Source: an uncultured Saprospiraceae bacterium
Lineage (GTDB): Bacteria > Bacteroidota > Bacteroidia > Chitinophagales > Saprospiraceae
Length of the DNA: 38,638 nucleotides
Direction: 5' to 3'
Assembly (NCBI GenBank): GCA_937921825.1
Contig: CAKZVK010000170.1
Coordinates: forward strand, 1 to 38,638
The position numbers and the translations under genes were made by a program. Positions 1 through 7,133 of this stretch are shown here, piece by piece (position 1 is the stretch's first letter; each line of letters opens with the position of its first letter). Below the pieces are notes generated by a model. The model searched no databases and was not told the origin of the DNA. It worked only from the letters and a program-made list of their open reading frames with translations.

Positions 1-36
1 GTTCCCGCAGATTTCGGAGATTTTCGCAGATTTATT
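1..36 (+). repeat. CGCAGAT repeat unit, copy U1
   Basis: This is a near-identical copy of the ~33-bp unit that also occurs at 133-166, 232-266, 3837-3870 and 3935-3967, and inverted at 4367-4397. The shared core reads CCCGCAGATTTCGG then AGATTTTCGCAGATT. It sits at the left edge, so the element may continue outside the window. The bases after it (about 50-76) also resemble those after copy U3 (about 271-315), which suggests that a longer segment was duplicated. I see no gene in 1-332. Confidence 0.85.
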
Positions 37-83
37 TTTGAGGGAAGAAAGTGCCTTGGGTATTAGAGTAAAGGGGTTGTTGT

Positions 84-266
84 AGTTGATAATGGACAAT
101 TGATAATGGACAATTGACAATGGATAATTTTTGTTTCCCGCAGATTTCGGAGATTTTCGCAGATTTATTTTCTTTTATAGTTCTGGCGAAAGCTTAACGT
201 AAATATTAATTTTCTGGCTGATTATAATTTTGTTTCCCGCAGATTTCGGGGATTTTTGCAGATTTA
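84..266 (+). repeat. composite repeat A, upstream of the collagen-like cassette
   Basis: The order is an AT-rich stretch built on GATAATGGACAATT (84-132), repeat unit U2 (133-166), a unique-looking spacer (171-231) and repeat unit U3 (232-266). The part 171-264 recurs at 3874-3967 with only two mismatches that I can find (217 G/A and 257 T/C). The AT-rich leader and U2 also have weaker counterparts at 3805-3870. The two composites therefore form direct repeats of about 160 bp around the three collagen-like genes. Confidence 0.9.
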
Positions 267-332
267 TTTTAGTGCTTTGGGTAGTAACCTTTTGGCGTTT
301 GGCAACATAAAGGGGTACTACAATTCATTCCT

Positions 333-1490
333 ATGAAGTACTTCTTCGCTCTCTTGTTATGGCTATTTGCTATTGCTAGTCTTATTTCACAATCGGCCAT
401 TCGGTACCAAGCAGTAGTTTACGACAAGGACAATCAACCATTATTTTCGCAGCCCATAGACTTGGTATTAAGTATCCGAGAAGATGCCATGGATGGTACT
501 GTCCCTTATTCAGAATCACATGAGCTAACCACTGCAGATGATGGCAGTTTCGATCTATTAATAGGCCGCGGTATAGCTGCAACTGCTTCCTTTTCAGAGA
601 TAGCTTGGCTAGAGCACAAACATTTTGTAGAAGTCAAAGTCGATATAGAACAAGATGGCAATTTCAAAGTCATAGGTCTCACAGAATTATTATCAGTGCC
701 TTTTGCTTTCCATGCACAGGTGGCGCAGTATGGGCCTACAGGTGATGAAGGGGAACAAGGAGAACAAGGATTATCTGGTAATGCTGGGCCTCAAGGAATT
801 GCTGGCCCTCCAGGTGAGGATTATCCATGGAGTGGTGCTGTAGGACCTAAAGGTGAGAAGGGCCCACCAGGGCCGCAAGGCTTTGCTGGGCCTCAAGGCC
901 CTAGAGGAGAAGATGGTGACCCGAATGGACCCAAAGGACTCCGAGGTGATCGAGGCCCTAAAGGGCCACAAGGAAAGTCTGGACCTCAAGGAGAAGTGGG
1001 AGTTAGAGGGGAACAAGGGCCGCAAGGCTTTAATGGCAATAGAGGTCCCCAAGGCGAGCAAGGAGATCCAGGGCCAGAAGGTCCTCCAGGGGAAGATGGT
1101 AAAATGGAAGGTGATCCAGGACCTCAAGGCCCTCAAGGTCTTCCAGTACCCGATGGTGACTGTTCTGGTGGAGTTGGTCCAGTCGGTCCAGCTGGCAGAA
1201 ATGGATTAGATTGCTTTGATCTGAACGGTAACGGAGTAGGTGACCCTAGTGAAGATGTAAACGGTGATGGTGATTATAATCAGGCTGATTGCCAAGGAGC
1301 AGTGGGATCCCAAGGAGCAACGGGTCCTACAGGAGCAATAGGTCCCTCAGGCATATCTTTCGATGTGATCCTAGATACACCGCCTACAGGAAAATTACAC
1401 AGTATCTATCTAGATAATGGCTCTAACCGCTCTGATGGGAAAGTAGGATTCAGGTATTATGATGGACAAAAATGGATAGACCTCTACTAG
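333..1490 (+). CDS. collagen-like secreted protein 1
   Basis: This 385-residue protein is predicted to be exported. A signal peptide (1-19, cleavage before Gln20) leads into a domain at about 20-131 ending in [10 protein letters not shown]. That is the N-terminal module (consensus LLSVPYALYA) seen in many Bacteroidota collagen-like and fibre-like surface proteins. Residues 134-290 are interrupted Gly-X-Y triplets rich in GPQ and GPP. An EF-hand-like segment with [13 protein letters not shown] (308-320) and paired Cys interrupts the collagen, then short triplets resume. The C-terminal cap (about 341-385) carries [11 protein letters not shown] and GFRYYDG. The next gene starts one base after the stop, and two paralogues follow, so this is a three-gene operon. 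A trimeric surface or matrix fibre is the natural inference; the ligand is unknown. Confidence 0.85.
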   Translation: MKYFFALLLWLFAIASLISQSAIRYQAVVYDKDNQPLFSQPIDLVLSIREDAMDGTVPYSESHELTTADDGSFDLLIGRGIAATASFSEIAWLEHKHFVEVKVDIEQDGNFKVIGLTELLSVPFAFHAQVAQYGPTGDEGEQGEQGLSGNAGPQGIAGPPGEDYPWSGAVGPKGEKGPPGPQGFAGPQGPRGEDGDPNGPKGLRGDRGPKGPQGKSGPQGEVGVRGEQGPQGFNGNRGPQGEQGDPGPEGPPGEDGKMEGDPGPQGPQGLPVPDGDCSGGVGPVGPAGRNGLDCFDLNGNGVGDPSEDVNGDGDYNQADCQGAVGSQGATGPTGAIGPSGISFDVILDTPPTGKLHSIYLDNGSNRSDGKVGFRYYDGQKWIDLY

Positions 1491-1491
1491 T

Positions 1492-2643
1492 ATGAAAAGA
1501 TTAATCAACTTTAGTTTCTGCCTTATTCTTGCCACTGTACTGGCGGGCCAAGCCCCCTTAGCCTTTAATTACCAAGGATTGATATTGGGTATGGATAACA
1601 AACCGTTAAAGAACACAGAATTAGGCTTACGGATAGGAATTATCTCTCTTTCTGATCAATCATTATTGTATCAAGAGGAGAGCAGTGCTAGGACTACAAC
1701 TGCTGGAATATTTGCAGTGAATGTTGGTCAAGGAGCTTCCGTCTCTGGTAATATGGAACAGATAGCTTGGGGTGCTGACAGATTTGCTTTAGTGATCGAA
1801 GTGGATATAACTGGCGCTACGAACTATCAACCATTATTCAGTGAAGAAATTTTCGAAGTTCCTTATGCTTATTACACTAGGACAGCTACCGAAGTGTTGA
1901 ACCCTGGACAGACAGGTCGGCAAGGAGAGAATGGACTTATAGGTGCAGAAGGCCCGCCTGGAGCGGAAGGTATTCCAGGTCCTAGAGGGAGAAATGCGGG
2001 TGAAGGTCCTCGCGGCGAAAATGGAGCGCAAGGTCCATCAGGTCCTGCTGGTCCACAGGGACCACAAGGAAGACATGGAGGACCTACAGGTGATGCTGGT
2101 TATCAAGGACCACAAGGAGATCCTGGACAGGCGATGGGACCACAAGGACTACAAGGTCCAAGAGGAGAGCAAGGTCCACCGGGATTAGTAGGAATTGTAG
2201 GCTTGCAAGGAGAGGTGGGTCCTCAAGGCTCGCAAGGACCTATGGGTGAAGCAGGTCCTATTTCCAATATCAAAGGAGCTACAGGCCCACAAGGGCCGAG
2301 AGGTGAGGATAGGATCTGTGAGGGTCCACAAGGACCAAACGGAAGAAATGGCCTTACATGCTACGATTGCAGCAGTAATGGTACGTGGGTTGATATTGGG
2401 GCAAAGGATGTTAATGGAGATGGTGTTTTCAACCTTGCTGATTGTCAGGGCCCACCAGGTCCCCAAGGACCTACAGGTCCCACAGGACCTCAAGGACCTC
2501 AAGGCAGATCTGCTTCATTTAGTCAAACGTCCACTATACCTAGTCCTTCTACGATGAATATTTATCTAGATGATGGTACTAATAGATCTGATGGTAGACC
2601 TGGTTTTCGCTATTGGAATGGTAATGAATGGGTAGACTTATAA
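1492..2643 (+). CDS. collagen-like secreted protein 2
   Basis: This 383-residue paralogue of the preceding gene has the same layout. The signal peptide is followed by Gln (LAG then QAPL), and the N-terminal beta-rich module ends [12 protein letters not shown]. An interrupted Gly-X-Y region spans about residues 140-285. Then comes a Cys-flanked EF-hand-like loop ([14 protein letters not shown]), a run of GPQ/GPT triplets and a C-terminal cap with [11 protein letters not shown] and GFRYWNG. The ATG is one base after the upstream TAG, so translational coupling is likely. The cap is much better conserved between paralogues than the triplets, which points to a dedicated folding, trimerisation or attachment module. 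No T9SS sorting domain of the usual type is visible. Confidence 0.85.
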   Translation: MKRLINFSFCLILATVLAGQAPLAFNYQGLILGMDNKPLKNTELGLRIGIISLSDQSLLYQEESSARTTTAGIFAVNVGQGASVSGNMEQIAWGADRFALVIEVDITGATNYQPLFSEEIFEVPYAYYTRTATEVLNPGQTGRQGENGLIGAEGPPGAEGIPGPRGRNAGEGPRGENGAQGPSGPAGPQGPQGRHGGPTGDAGYQGPQGDPGQAMGPQGLQGPRGEQGPPGLVGIVGLQGEVGPQGSQGPMGEAGPISNIKGATGPQGPRGEDRICEGPQGPNGRNGLTCYDCSSNGTWVDIGAKDVNGDGVFNLADCQGPPGPQGPTGPTGPQGPQGRSASFSQTSTIPSPSTMNIYLDDGTNRSDGRPGFRYWNGNEWVDL

Positions 2644-2645
2644 TT

Positions 2646-3809
2646 ATGAATATGGAATATAGAATATATTGTTTTGTAATCATCTTTCTATTATCTCTTT
2701 GTATTTGCCATGGGCAAGCACCAGATGCTATAAGTCTGCAAGGCATGGCATTAGATGATAACGGTTTACCTCTATCTTCGGAAGAAATATCTATAAAAGT
2801 GGAGATCATTTCTGACTTTACTTTAGGAACTGTTACCTACGAAGAAGAACATTTGGTCACTACTTCAGAGTTGGGTCATTATACATTAGAGATAGGTAGG
2901 GGTGATGATAGAATAGGAGCAATTGAACATGTTGGGTGGCAGAACAGTGATCATTACATGAGACTCAGTCTACAAGAAGAAAATGGAAGCTTTGCTATCA
3001 TGAGTACCTTGCAATTGCTTTCAGTTCCGATGGCTCTAGTTGCAGATATTTCTGGCTCTGGTATCGCAGGAGCTCAAGGGCCAAAAGGTTACGAAGGTCC
3101 GCAAGGTCCCCAAGGTGCCTTAGGTCCGCAAGGACCACAAGGAGAATCAGGAAAAGATACAGGTGGAGCTCCAGTGCAAGGTCCACCCGGTAGCGCTGGT
3201 CCCCAAGGTCCTACGGGTCCGGCAGGTCCAGCGGGCCCGCGTGGGTATGATATAGGGGCAAAAGGGCCTCAAGGCCCTGTGGGTGAACCCGGCGAAGATT
3301 ACGCAGGTCCACTCATTCAAGGTCCAAAAGGAGAGAAAGGTGCAACAGGTTCACGTGGACCTAAAGGTGCACAGGGCCCTCAAGGACCCAAAGGTCCACA
3401 AGGTCCACAAGGCCCCCAAGGCGAAAAGGGAAGAGGTGGAGGCCCTCAAGGGGATCCAGGCCCACAGGGCCCACAAGGAATAGTTGTGCTCAAAGAAGGG
3501 CCAAGAGGATTCCCAGGAATTGATTGTTTTTCAGATCCTAGTGGAATACCTCAAGATGGAGAAGATATTAATGGAGATGGGATCTATAATGCCTATGATT
3601 GTATAGGACCACAAGGCCCTAATGGACCAACAGGACCTTCAGGAAGTTGGGGCCCTCAAGGTGAAAGAGGAGACTTTATAGTAGAGATGTTATCGGAGCC
3701 GCCTGCAGAAAAAGGAGATGGCTTCTATCTTGACAACGGAATGAATAGACCGAGTGGCTTACCAGGTTTTCGATTTTGGGATGATCAGATAGGGGGATGG
3801 TTTAATTAA
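2646..3809 (+). CDS. collagen-like secreted protein 3
   Basis: This 387-residue protein is the third paralogue. I start it at the ATG two bases after the upstream stop (MNMEYR). The ATG at 2628 would overlap the previous gene and put polar residues before the signal peptide. Cleavage is predicted after CHG, leaving N-terminal Gln. The N-terminal module ends [10 protein letters not shown], and the Gly-X-Y region spans about residues 146-300. The Cys-flanked loop is [14 protein letters not shown] and the cap has [11 protein letters not shown] and GFRFWDD, ending GGWFN. The stop codon is directly followed by composite repeat B. The three-gene set may act as a heteromeric or size-variable fibre; this is inference. 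Confidence 0.85.
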   Translation: MNMEYRIYCFVIIFLLSLCICHGQAPDAISLQGMALDDNGLPLSSEEISIKVEIISDFTLGTVTYEEEHLVTTSELGHYTLEIGRGDDRIGAIEHVGWQNSDHYMRLSLQEENGSFAIMSTLQLLSVPMALVADISGSGIAGAQGPKGYEGPQGPQGALGPQGPQGESGKDTGGAPVQGPPGSAGPQGPTGPAGPAGPRGYDIGAKGPQGPVGEPGEDYAGPLIQGPKGEKGATGSRGPKGAQGPQGPKGPQGPQGPQGEKGRGGGPQGDPGPQGPQGIVVLKEGPRGFPGIDCFSDPSGIPQDGEDINGDGIYNAYDCIGPQGPNGPTGPSGSWGPQGERGDFIVEMLSEPPAEKGDGFYLDNGMNRPSGLPGFRFWDDQIGGWFN

Positions 3810-3967
3810 TTGATAATTGACAATTGATAATTTTTGGGTTCCCGCAGATCTCGCGGAGTTTCGCAGATTTTTTTCTTTTATAGTTCTGGCGAAAGCTTAA
3901 CGTAAATATTAATTTTCTGACTGATTATAATTTTGTTTCCCGCAGATTTCGGGGATTTTCGCAGATT
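3805..3967 (+). repeat. composite repeat B, downstream of the collagen-like cassette
   Basis: This composite begins at the stop codon of the third collagen-like gene. An AT-rich part built on AATTGATAATTGACAATTG (about 3807-3836) is followed by a diverged unit U4 (3837-3870), then a spacer plus unit U5 (3874-3967). The last segment is almost identical to 171-264. Unit U5 points toward the GxxExxY gene and ends only a few bases before that gene's stop codon. It therefore forms an inverted pair with the copy at 4367-4397. Confidence 0.9.
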
Positions 3968-3974
3968 GTTCTAA

Positions 3975-4352
3975 TTAAAGTTTATTGACTTTTCTAAAAA
4001 TTCCCTCATTTATATTGTCAACATTAAAATTTACTAGGATGCCTAATTTCTTGTCCGTGATTTTTAAATAAGTCAAAACCTGTTTATGATGCACCGCCAT
4101 TAAATTTTCAACAGATTTTACTTCTATTACCACCTTGTCTTCAACAAGTAAATCTAACCTAAATCCTATTTCAAGTTTTTTGTCTTTATAGTAGACTGGT
4201 ACTGGCACTTCTTTCTGTACCAAAAGGTTGTTCTCTTTCAATTCGTGCATTAGCGCATTAACATAAACTGACTCCAATAAGCCTGGCCCAAATGCATTAT
4301 ATACATTGTAGATGGCTCCTCTAATCGCATATGAAATATCATTTTCCGTCAT
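3975..4352 (-). CDS. GxxExxY family protein (PD-(D/E)XK-like)
   Basis: This 125-residue protein starts MTENDISYAIRG. It carries the family signature G-L-L-E-S-V-Y and a downstream block with DLLVEDKVVIEVKS, which matches the PD-(D/E)XK nuclease-like core (D, then E-x-K). The family (PDDEXK_3 type) is widespread in Bacteroidota; its biological role is not established as far as I know. A longer frame reaches 4415, but its extra 21 codons translate the repeat copy at 4367-4397 (they read as QISQIFADQF). The ATG at 4352 is therefore the better start. The gene lies between inward-facing copies of the CGCAGAT unit, which hints that gene and repeat belong together. Confidence 0.85.
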   Translation of the reverse strand: MTENDISYAIRGAIYNVYNAFGPGLLESVYVNALMHELKENNLLVQKEVPVPVYYKDKKLEIGFRLDLLVEDKVVIEVKSVENLMAVHHKQVLTYLKITDKKLGILVNFNVDNINEGIFRKVNKL

Positions 4353-4366
4353 CTTTAATTCAAATT

Positions 4367-4422
4367 GATCTGCGAAGATCTGCGAAATCTGCGGGACACA
4401 AAAATCAATTATCAATCTTCCC
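4367..4422 (-). repeat. inverted CGCAGAT repeat with AT-rich leader, copy C
   Basis: On the minus strand this reads AT-rich leader (about 4422-4401), then CCCGCAGATTTCGCAG ATCTTCGCAGATC (4395-4367). It contains three CGCAGAT motifs and has the same internal order as composites A and B. It lies 14 bases before the GxxExxY start codon, so it forms that gene's leader. Its AT-rich part overlaps the last codons of the S24 regulator. Confidence 0.85.
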
Positions 4423-5160
4423 CTCTATACTAGTCATGCGCTTCATAAGTTCTTCCATTTGTGATTCTAGTTTAGTGGCTGCATTTTTCTTGTCGTCGCT
4501 AAAGCTTAGGTGTCCATAATATTCCCAGATTTCATTCACTTGATCGAAGGGTAATTCGTAGGGTAGAAAGACTTCATTGTCAGAAGATAGGATGAGTTGC
4601 TTGTTCTTTTTGTCGGATTTAACGCGTTTGTATACCAGACCGTCTCTATTGCTGATGATGATGTAGGTTTTGTGGTCCTTGATCTGATCTAGTTGCTCTA
4701 CATAAGAGGCGATGATGACGCTGCCGGGTTCTACTGGAAGCATAGAGTCTCCTTGTATCTCAAAACCTCGGTAAGTGCCCTCAGGGATATTAGGAAACTG
4801 AATCTTAGGTAGATCGCGGATGTATTCAGGATTGTGATAGCTATCTAGATAGCCAGCTTCTGCTTTGGTATCTACCAGTTCTATATTGCCTTCATTATTA
4901 CTGTCTACGGAGATAGCCAGCACTTTCATGACTTTGGTCTTCAGAATTTCGTAGTCGCTGTGACTGAGATCGTCTTTTATGAGGTTGTCTACTTTGACAT
5001 CAAAGTATTCTGCCATCTTGATCAGCATGGCAATATTGGGTTCAGTTTTACCTCTCTCATAATCACCGAGAGTAGTCCTGGGAACATTTAAAACTTCTGA
5101 AAGACCTTGTTGAGAGATTTTATTCTTCTGTCGTAGATACTTGAGATTCTTATTGAGCAT
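4405..5160 (-). CDS. XRE-family regulator with S24 (LexA-like) domain
   Basis: This 251-residue regulator starts at the ATG at 5160 (MLNKNLKYLRQK); the TTG at 5178 lies inside a promoter-like box. Residues about 3-60 form an XRE helix-turn-helix (SQQGLSEVLNVPRTTLGDYERG). A linker leads to an S24 domain with GDSM (Ser about 139) and VYKRVK (Lys about 178), the Ser-Lys dyad of LexA/CI-type self-cleaving repressors. An Ala-Gly in KAEAGY lies about 36 residues before the Ser, where LexA is cut. A short heptad-like tail follows (LESQMEELMKRM). The final Ile-Asp-Asn-stop is encoded by repeat copy C. It probably autoregulates; a DNA-damage role fits the nearby SRAP gene but is inference. Confidence 0.85.
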   Translation of the reverse strand: MLNKNLKYLRQKNKISQQGLSEVLNVPRTTLGDYERGKTEPNIAMLIKMAEYFDVKVDNLIKDDLSHSDYEILKTKVMKVLAISVDSNNEGNIELVDTKAEAGYLDSYHNPEYIRDLPKIQFPNIPEGTYRGFEIQGDSMLPVEPGSVIIASYVEQLDQIKDHKTYIIISNRDGLVYKRVKSDKKNKQLILSSDNEVFLPYELPFDQVNEIWEYYGHLSFSDDKKNAATKLESQMEELMKRMTSIEGKIDN

Positions 5161-5175
5161 ATAGAGACTTTTGCT

Positions 5176-5183
5176 CAAAGTTA
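5176..5183 (-). promoter_or_regulatory. putative -7 box of the S24 regulator
   Basis: The minus strand reads TAACTTTG, an exact match to the Bacteroidota -7 consensus TAnnTTTG. It is 15 bases before the chosen ATG, giving a very short leader. A TTGACC about 23 bases further upstream may act as the -33 element. The box contains the TTG that a longer gene model would use as start, which argues for the shorter model. Confidence 0.45.
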
Positions 5184-5192
5184 CGACATCTG

Positions 5193-5231
5193 CCGAATAT
5201 ATCGGTCAATAAATGTTGACTATATCGACAA
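5193..5231. promoter_or_regulatory. candidate operator: two related dyads
   Basis: There are two imperfect palindromes: CCGAATATATCGG (5193-5205) and TTGACTATATCGACAA (5216-5231). They share GA(A/C)TATATCG with a 23-bp offset. The first lies between the candidate -33 and -7 elements of the S24 regulator gene, as expected for an autorepression site. The assignment rests on symmetry and position alone. Confidence 0.4.
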
Positions 5232-5363
5232 TTATTTCATTTTGAAGGTTTGAATCTGAAAAGTGTCTACTTCTATGGGACGTAGGTTATTTCTTTTTCT
5301 GGACTTCAGCACCAAGGCTGGAAGCATAATCACTAACAATAAGGATATTACAAATACTATCAT
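5232..5363 (-). CDS. possible small membrane protein (43 aa)
   Basis: A short frame downstream of the SRAP gene, on the same strand, encodes a hydrophobic N-terminus (MIVFVISLLLVIMLPALVL), then KSRKRNN and a polar tail ending FKMK. This looks like a single-span protein with a positive-inside C-terminal side. The frame stays open upstream of the ATG to just after the SRAP stop (residues read ...YKKLGGFKGIFILSCLVN), so a longer product from a non-ATG codon is possible. Its stop lies at the edge of the candidate operator. I do not recognise a family. The opposite-strand frame here runs into the SRAP gene and looks less protein-like. Confidence 0.4.
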   Translation of the reverse strand: MIVFVISLLLVIMLPALVLKSRKRNNLRPIEVDTFQIQTFKMK

Positions 5364-5446
5364 ATTGACTAGACAAGACAGAATAAATATTCCCTTGAAT
5401 CCACCAAGCTTTTTATACTTTAAGTTGTCTTGCGTCAGCTATCTGA

Positions 5447-6172
5447 CTAGAATAATGTCAGGGTATTGTCATTTAGATTGGGACGCTGTTCTGCGATCAG
5501 ATCAATAGAATTATTCCTGACATTCCCGATCTTGTTAGAGACAGGATAGGCTTTCATATGCTCAGAGGGATAGGGCTCTATCATGCCTACTAATTCAGAA
5601 GGTGGGAGATCATCACTTAGCCAGAGTTCCTCCTGTTCTGGCGTAAGAATAGCCGGCATTCTATCATGAATATCTTTCATGAGTTCATTAGGTCCTTGTG
5701 TAATTACGGTAAAGGAAAAAATAGTCTGCCCATCTGGAGCCTTCCATCTATCCCAGAGTCCAGCCATGGAGAATATTTCTCTATCTGTAGTTTGGATTCT
5801 GTAAGGTTGTTTTGTCGTTTTGCCATTGGGGCCTTTGATTTTTTTCCATTCATAAAAGCCATCTGCAGGTACGAGACAGCGTCTTTTGGCTACAGCCATC
5901 TTGAAAGAGCTTTTTTCAAAAAGGGTTTCTATCCTGGCATTGATCATTTTGTTACCAATCTTGGCATCCTTGGCCCAGGAAGGAATAAGTCCCCAGCGAT
6001 AGGCTTGGAAATGCAGTCTGTCTTCATTGATGATGACGGGCATGACATGGGATGGCGCCACATTGTAATTAGGGAGTGGGTTATAATTAACCAGTCCATC
6101 AGAGTAGAAGGTAGCATTGAAACGTTCTTCTAGTTCTTTTTCAGTTTTGGTGAGTGATGATCTGCCGCACAT
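5447..6172 (-). CDS. SRAP-domain abasic-site protein (HMCES/YedK family)
   Basis: This 241-residue protein begins Met-Cys-Gly-Arg; Cys2 is the residue that, in this family, forms the thiazolidine crosslink to abasic sites in single-stranded DNA after Met removal. Other family landmarks are NVAPS (37-41), WGLIPSWAKD (60-69), INARIET (Asn78, Arg80), DGFYEWK (Glu108) and IHDRMP (His169). The length is normal for the family. It shields abasic sites at stalled forks. The S24 regulator lies downstream on the same strand, which suggests (not proves) damage-linked control. Upstream is a G-rich tandem repeat. Confidence 0.93.
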   Translation of the reverse strand: MCGRSSLTKTEKELEERFNATFYSDGLVNYNPLPNYNVAPSHVMPVIINEDRLHFQAYRWGLIPSWAKDAKIGNKMINARIETLFEKSSFKMAVAKRRCLVPADGFYEWKKIKGPNGKTTKQPYRIQTTDREIFSMAGLWDRWKAPDGQTIFSFTVITQGPNELMKDIHDRMPAILTPEQEELWLSDDLPPSELVGMIEPYPSEHMKAYPVSNKIGNVRNNSIDLIAEQRPNLNDNTLTLF

Positions 6173-6180
6173 ATTTTTTG

Positions 6181-6316
6181 GGTTTTTAATGGGTTATGAG
6201 GGATAATGGGTTTAATAGGTTCAATGGGTTTGGTGGGTTTGGTGGGTTTGGTGGGTTCAATGGGTTCAAGGTTTAATGGGTTTAGTGGGTTCAATGGGTC
6301 TGGTGGGTTCTATGGT
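6181..6316 (+). repeat. G-rich 9-bp tandem repeat
   Basis: This is a degenerate tandem array of TGGTGGGTT / TCAATGGGTT units between the YwaF-like gene and the SRAP gene. GGG runs recur exactly every 9 bases at 6226, 6235, 6244, 6253 and 6262, separated by 6-base spacers. That spacing could form a three-tetrad G-quadruplex on the plus strand. The array reaches to within about 10 bases of the SRAP start. I see no reading frame of interest inside it. Confidence 0.85.
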
Positions 6317-6323
6317 CATTAGT

Positions 6324-7037
6324 TTAGGGGTTTTTGTTTTTTAGGAGGAAAGGGAGGAAGCTAAGGCAGAATAGGGCTAATCCTATAAACTGTAACATAA
6401 TCAGATAAATGGGCCAGGGGCCAAGGTGGTCCATCAGTGACGCCACTTCGGGTTTATGTCTGGTAAACATATAGTTGGACTTGATGCTGAAATTTATGAC
6501 CATAGTCAGTAAGAGGAATGCATTGGCGACCCAGTAGGCATTCCATAGATCCCACTTGTCTATCCTCCTTCCTAGTATGTAGCAATGATAGATAGGGAGG
6601 GGAATCAAACCAAGATGAATGATGAAATAGGTAAAGTAATTAAAATGAGGAAAGTCAAATCTTATGTCCGCAGCGATGACTGCATTGAATGTGCCTACTA
6701 GTATCCAAAAGTAAAAAATGCCTGTCCAGAATTTATTATCCCTTAGATACACTAGTGGTGCAAACAAGGCCAGTATTCTACATATGTGTAATGGCAGGTC
6801 GTCTTGCAGTGTCCAGGTTCCTAGGCCCCATTTAATCAAGTTCTGAACAATTAAAGTCAGAAAGGGAATAAGGGATAATAAAAACAGAACTCGTTTTCTC
6901 TGCTGAGTATCCTTAAGCTTATGGTGACTGTAAATAAAAACAGCCAGGGTAAATAAGAAATACAGGAATATAGGTGCCCTATGGGTCAGAGACCAAAGAG
7001 AGAAAGAATTTTCTTGCAAGAAATAGGAGCTATCCAT
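6324..7037 (-). CDS. YwaF-like (TIGR02206-type) integral membrane protein
   Basis: This 237-residue protein has about six or seven hydrophobic segments spread over its whole length. Family landmarks include LPLHICRI near residue 80, a polar loop with FDFPHFNYFTYFIIH near 130-145, and DHLGPWPIYL near 205. These match the YwaF/TIGR02206 family of small membrane proteins, whose function is unknown to me. It lies upstream of the SRAP gene on the same strand, separated by the G-rich array, so co-transcription is uncertain. A DPP11-like gene diverges upstream. Confidence 0.7.
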   Translation of the reverse strand: MDSSYFLQENSFSLWSLTHRAPIFLYFLFTLAVFIYSHHKLKDTQQRKRVLFLLSLIPFLTLIVQNLIKWGLGTWTLQDDLPLHICRILALFAPLVYLRDNKFWTGIFYFWILVGTFNAVIAADIRFDFPHFNYFTYFIIHLGLIPLPIYHCYILGRRIDKWDLWNAYWVANAFLLLTMVINFSIKSNYMFTRHKPEVASLMDHLGPWPIYLIMLQFIGLALFCLSFLPFLLKNKNP

Positions 7038-7133
7038 CCTTTAAAAATGAGGAATTTTGGGATTTAATAGAATTTTAAAAGTGAATATTAGATATTCTAG
7101 CTACTTTCCGAATTAAACTAACCATTCCAATAG

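Noticed and set aside
1-266. Possible CRISPR array from repeated ~33-bp units
   Set aside because: Unit spacing is uneven (about 133 and 100 bases), units also occur singly and inverted elsewhere, and the material between copies is itself duplicated downstream.
771-1209. Open frames in other phases of the collagen-like genes (also near 1943-2557 and 2998-3483)
   Set aside because: They are by-products of the 9-base Gly-X-Y periodicity, with low-complexity Lys/His/Arg or Ser/Leu/Arg-rich translations and no start context.
333-3809. Phage tail-fibre genes
   Set aside because: Collagen triplets occur in phage fibres, but signal peptides, the N-terminal Bacteroidota surface module and the lack of any phage gene nearby speak for secreted cell proteins.
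4353-4415. Longer N-terminus for the GxxExxY protein
   Set aside because: The added residues are a translation of the repeat unit, and the family normally starts at the MTEND-like position.
5263-5508. Plus-strand frame of 81 codons
   Set aside because: It runs into the 3' end of the SRAP gene on the other strand and resembles no family; the minus-strand small frame fits better.
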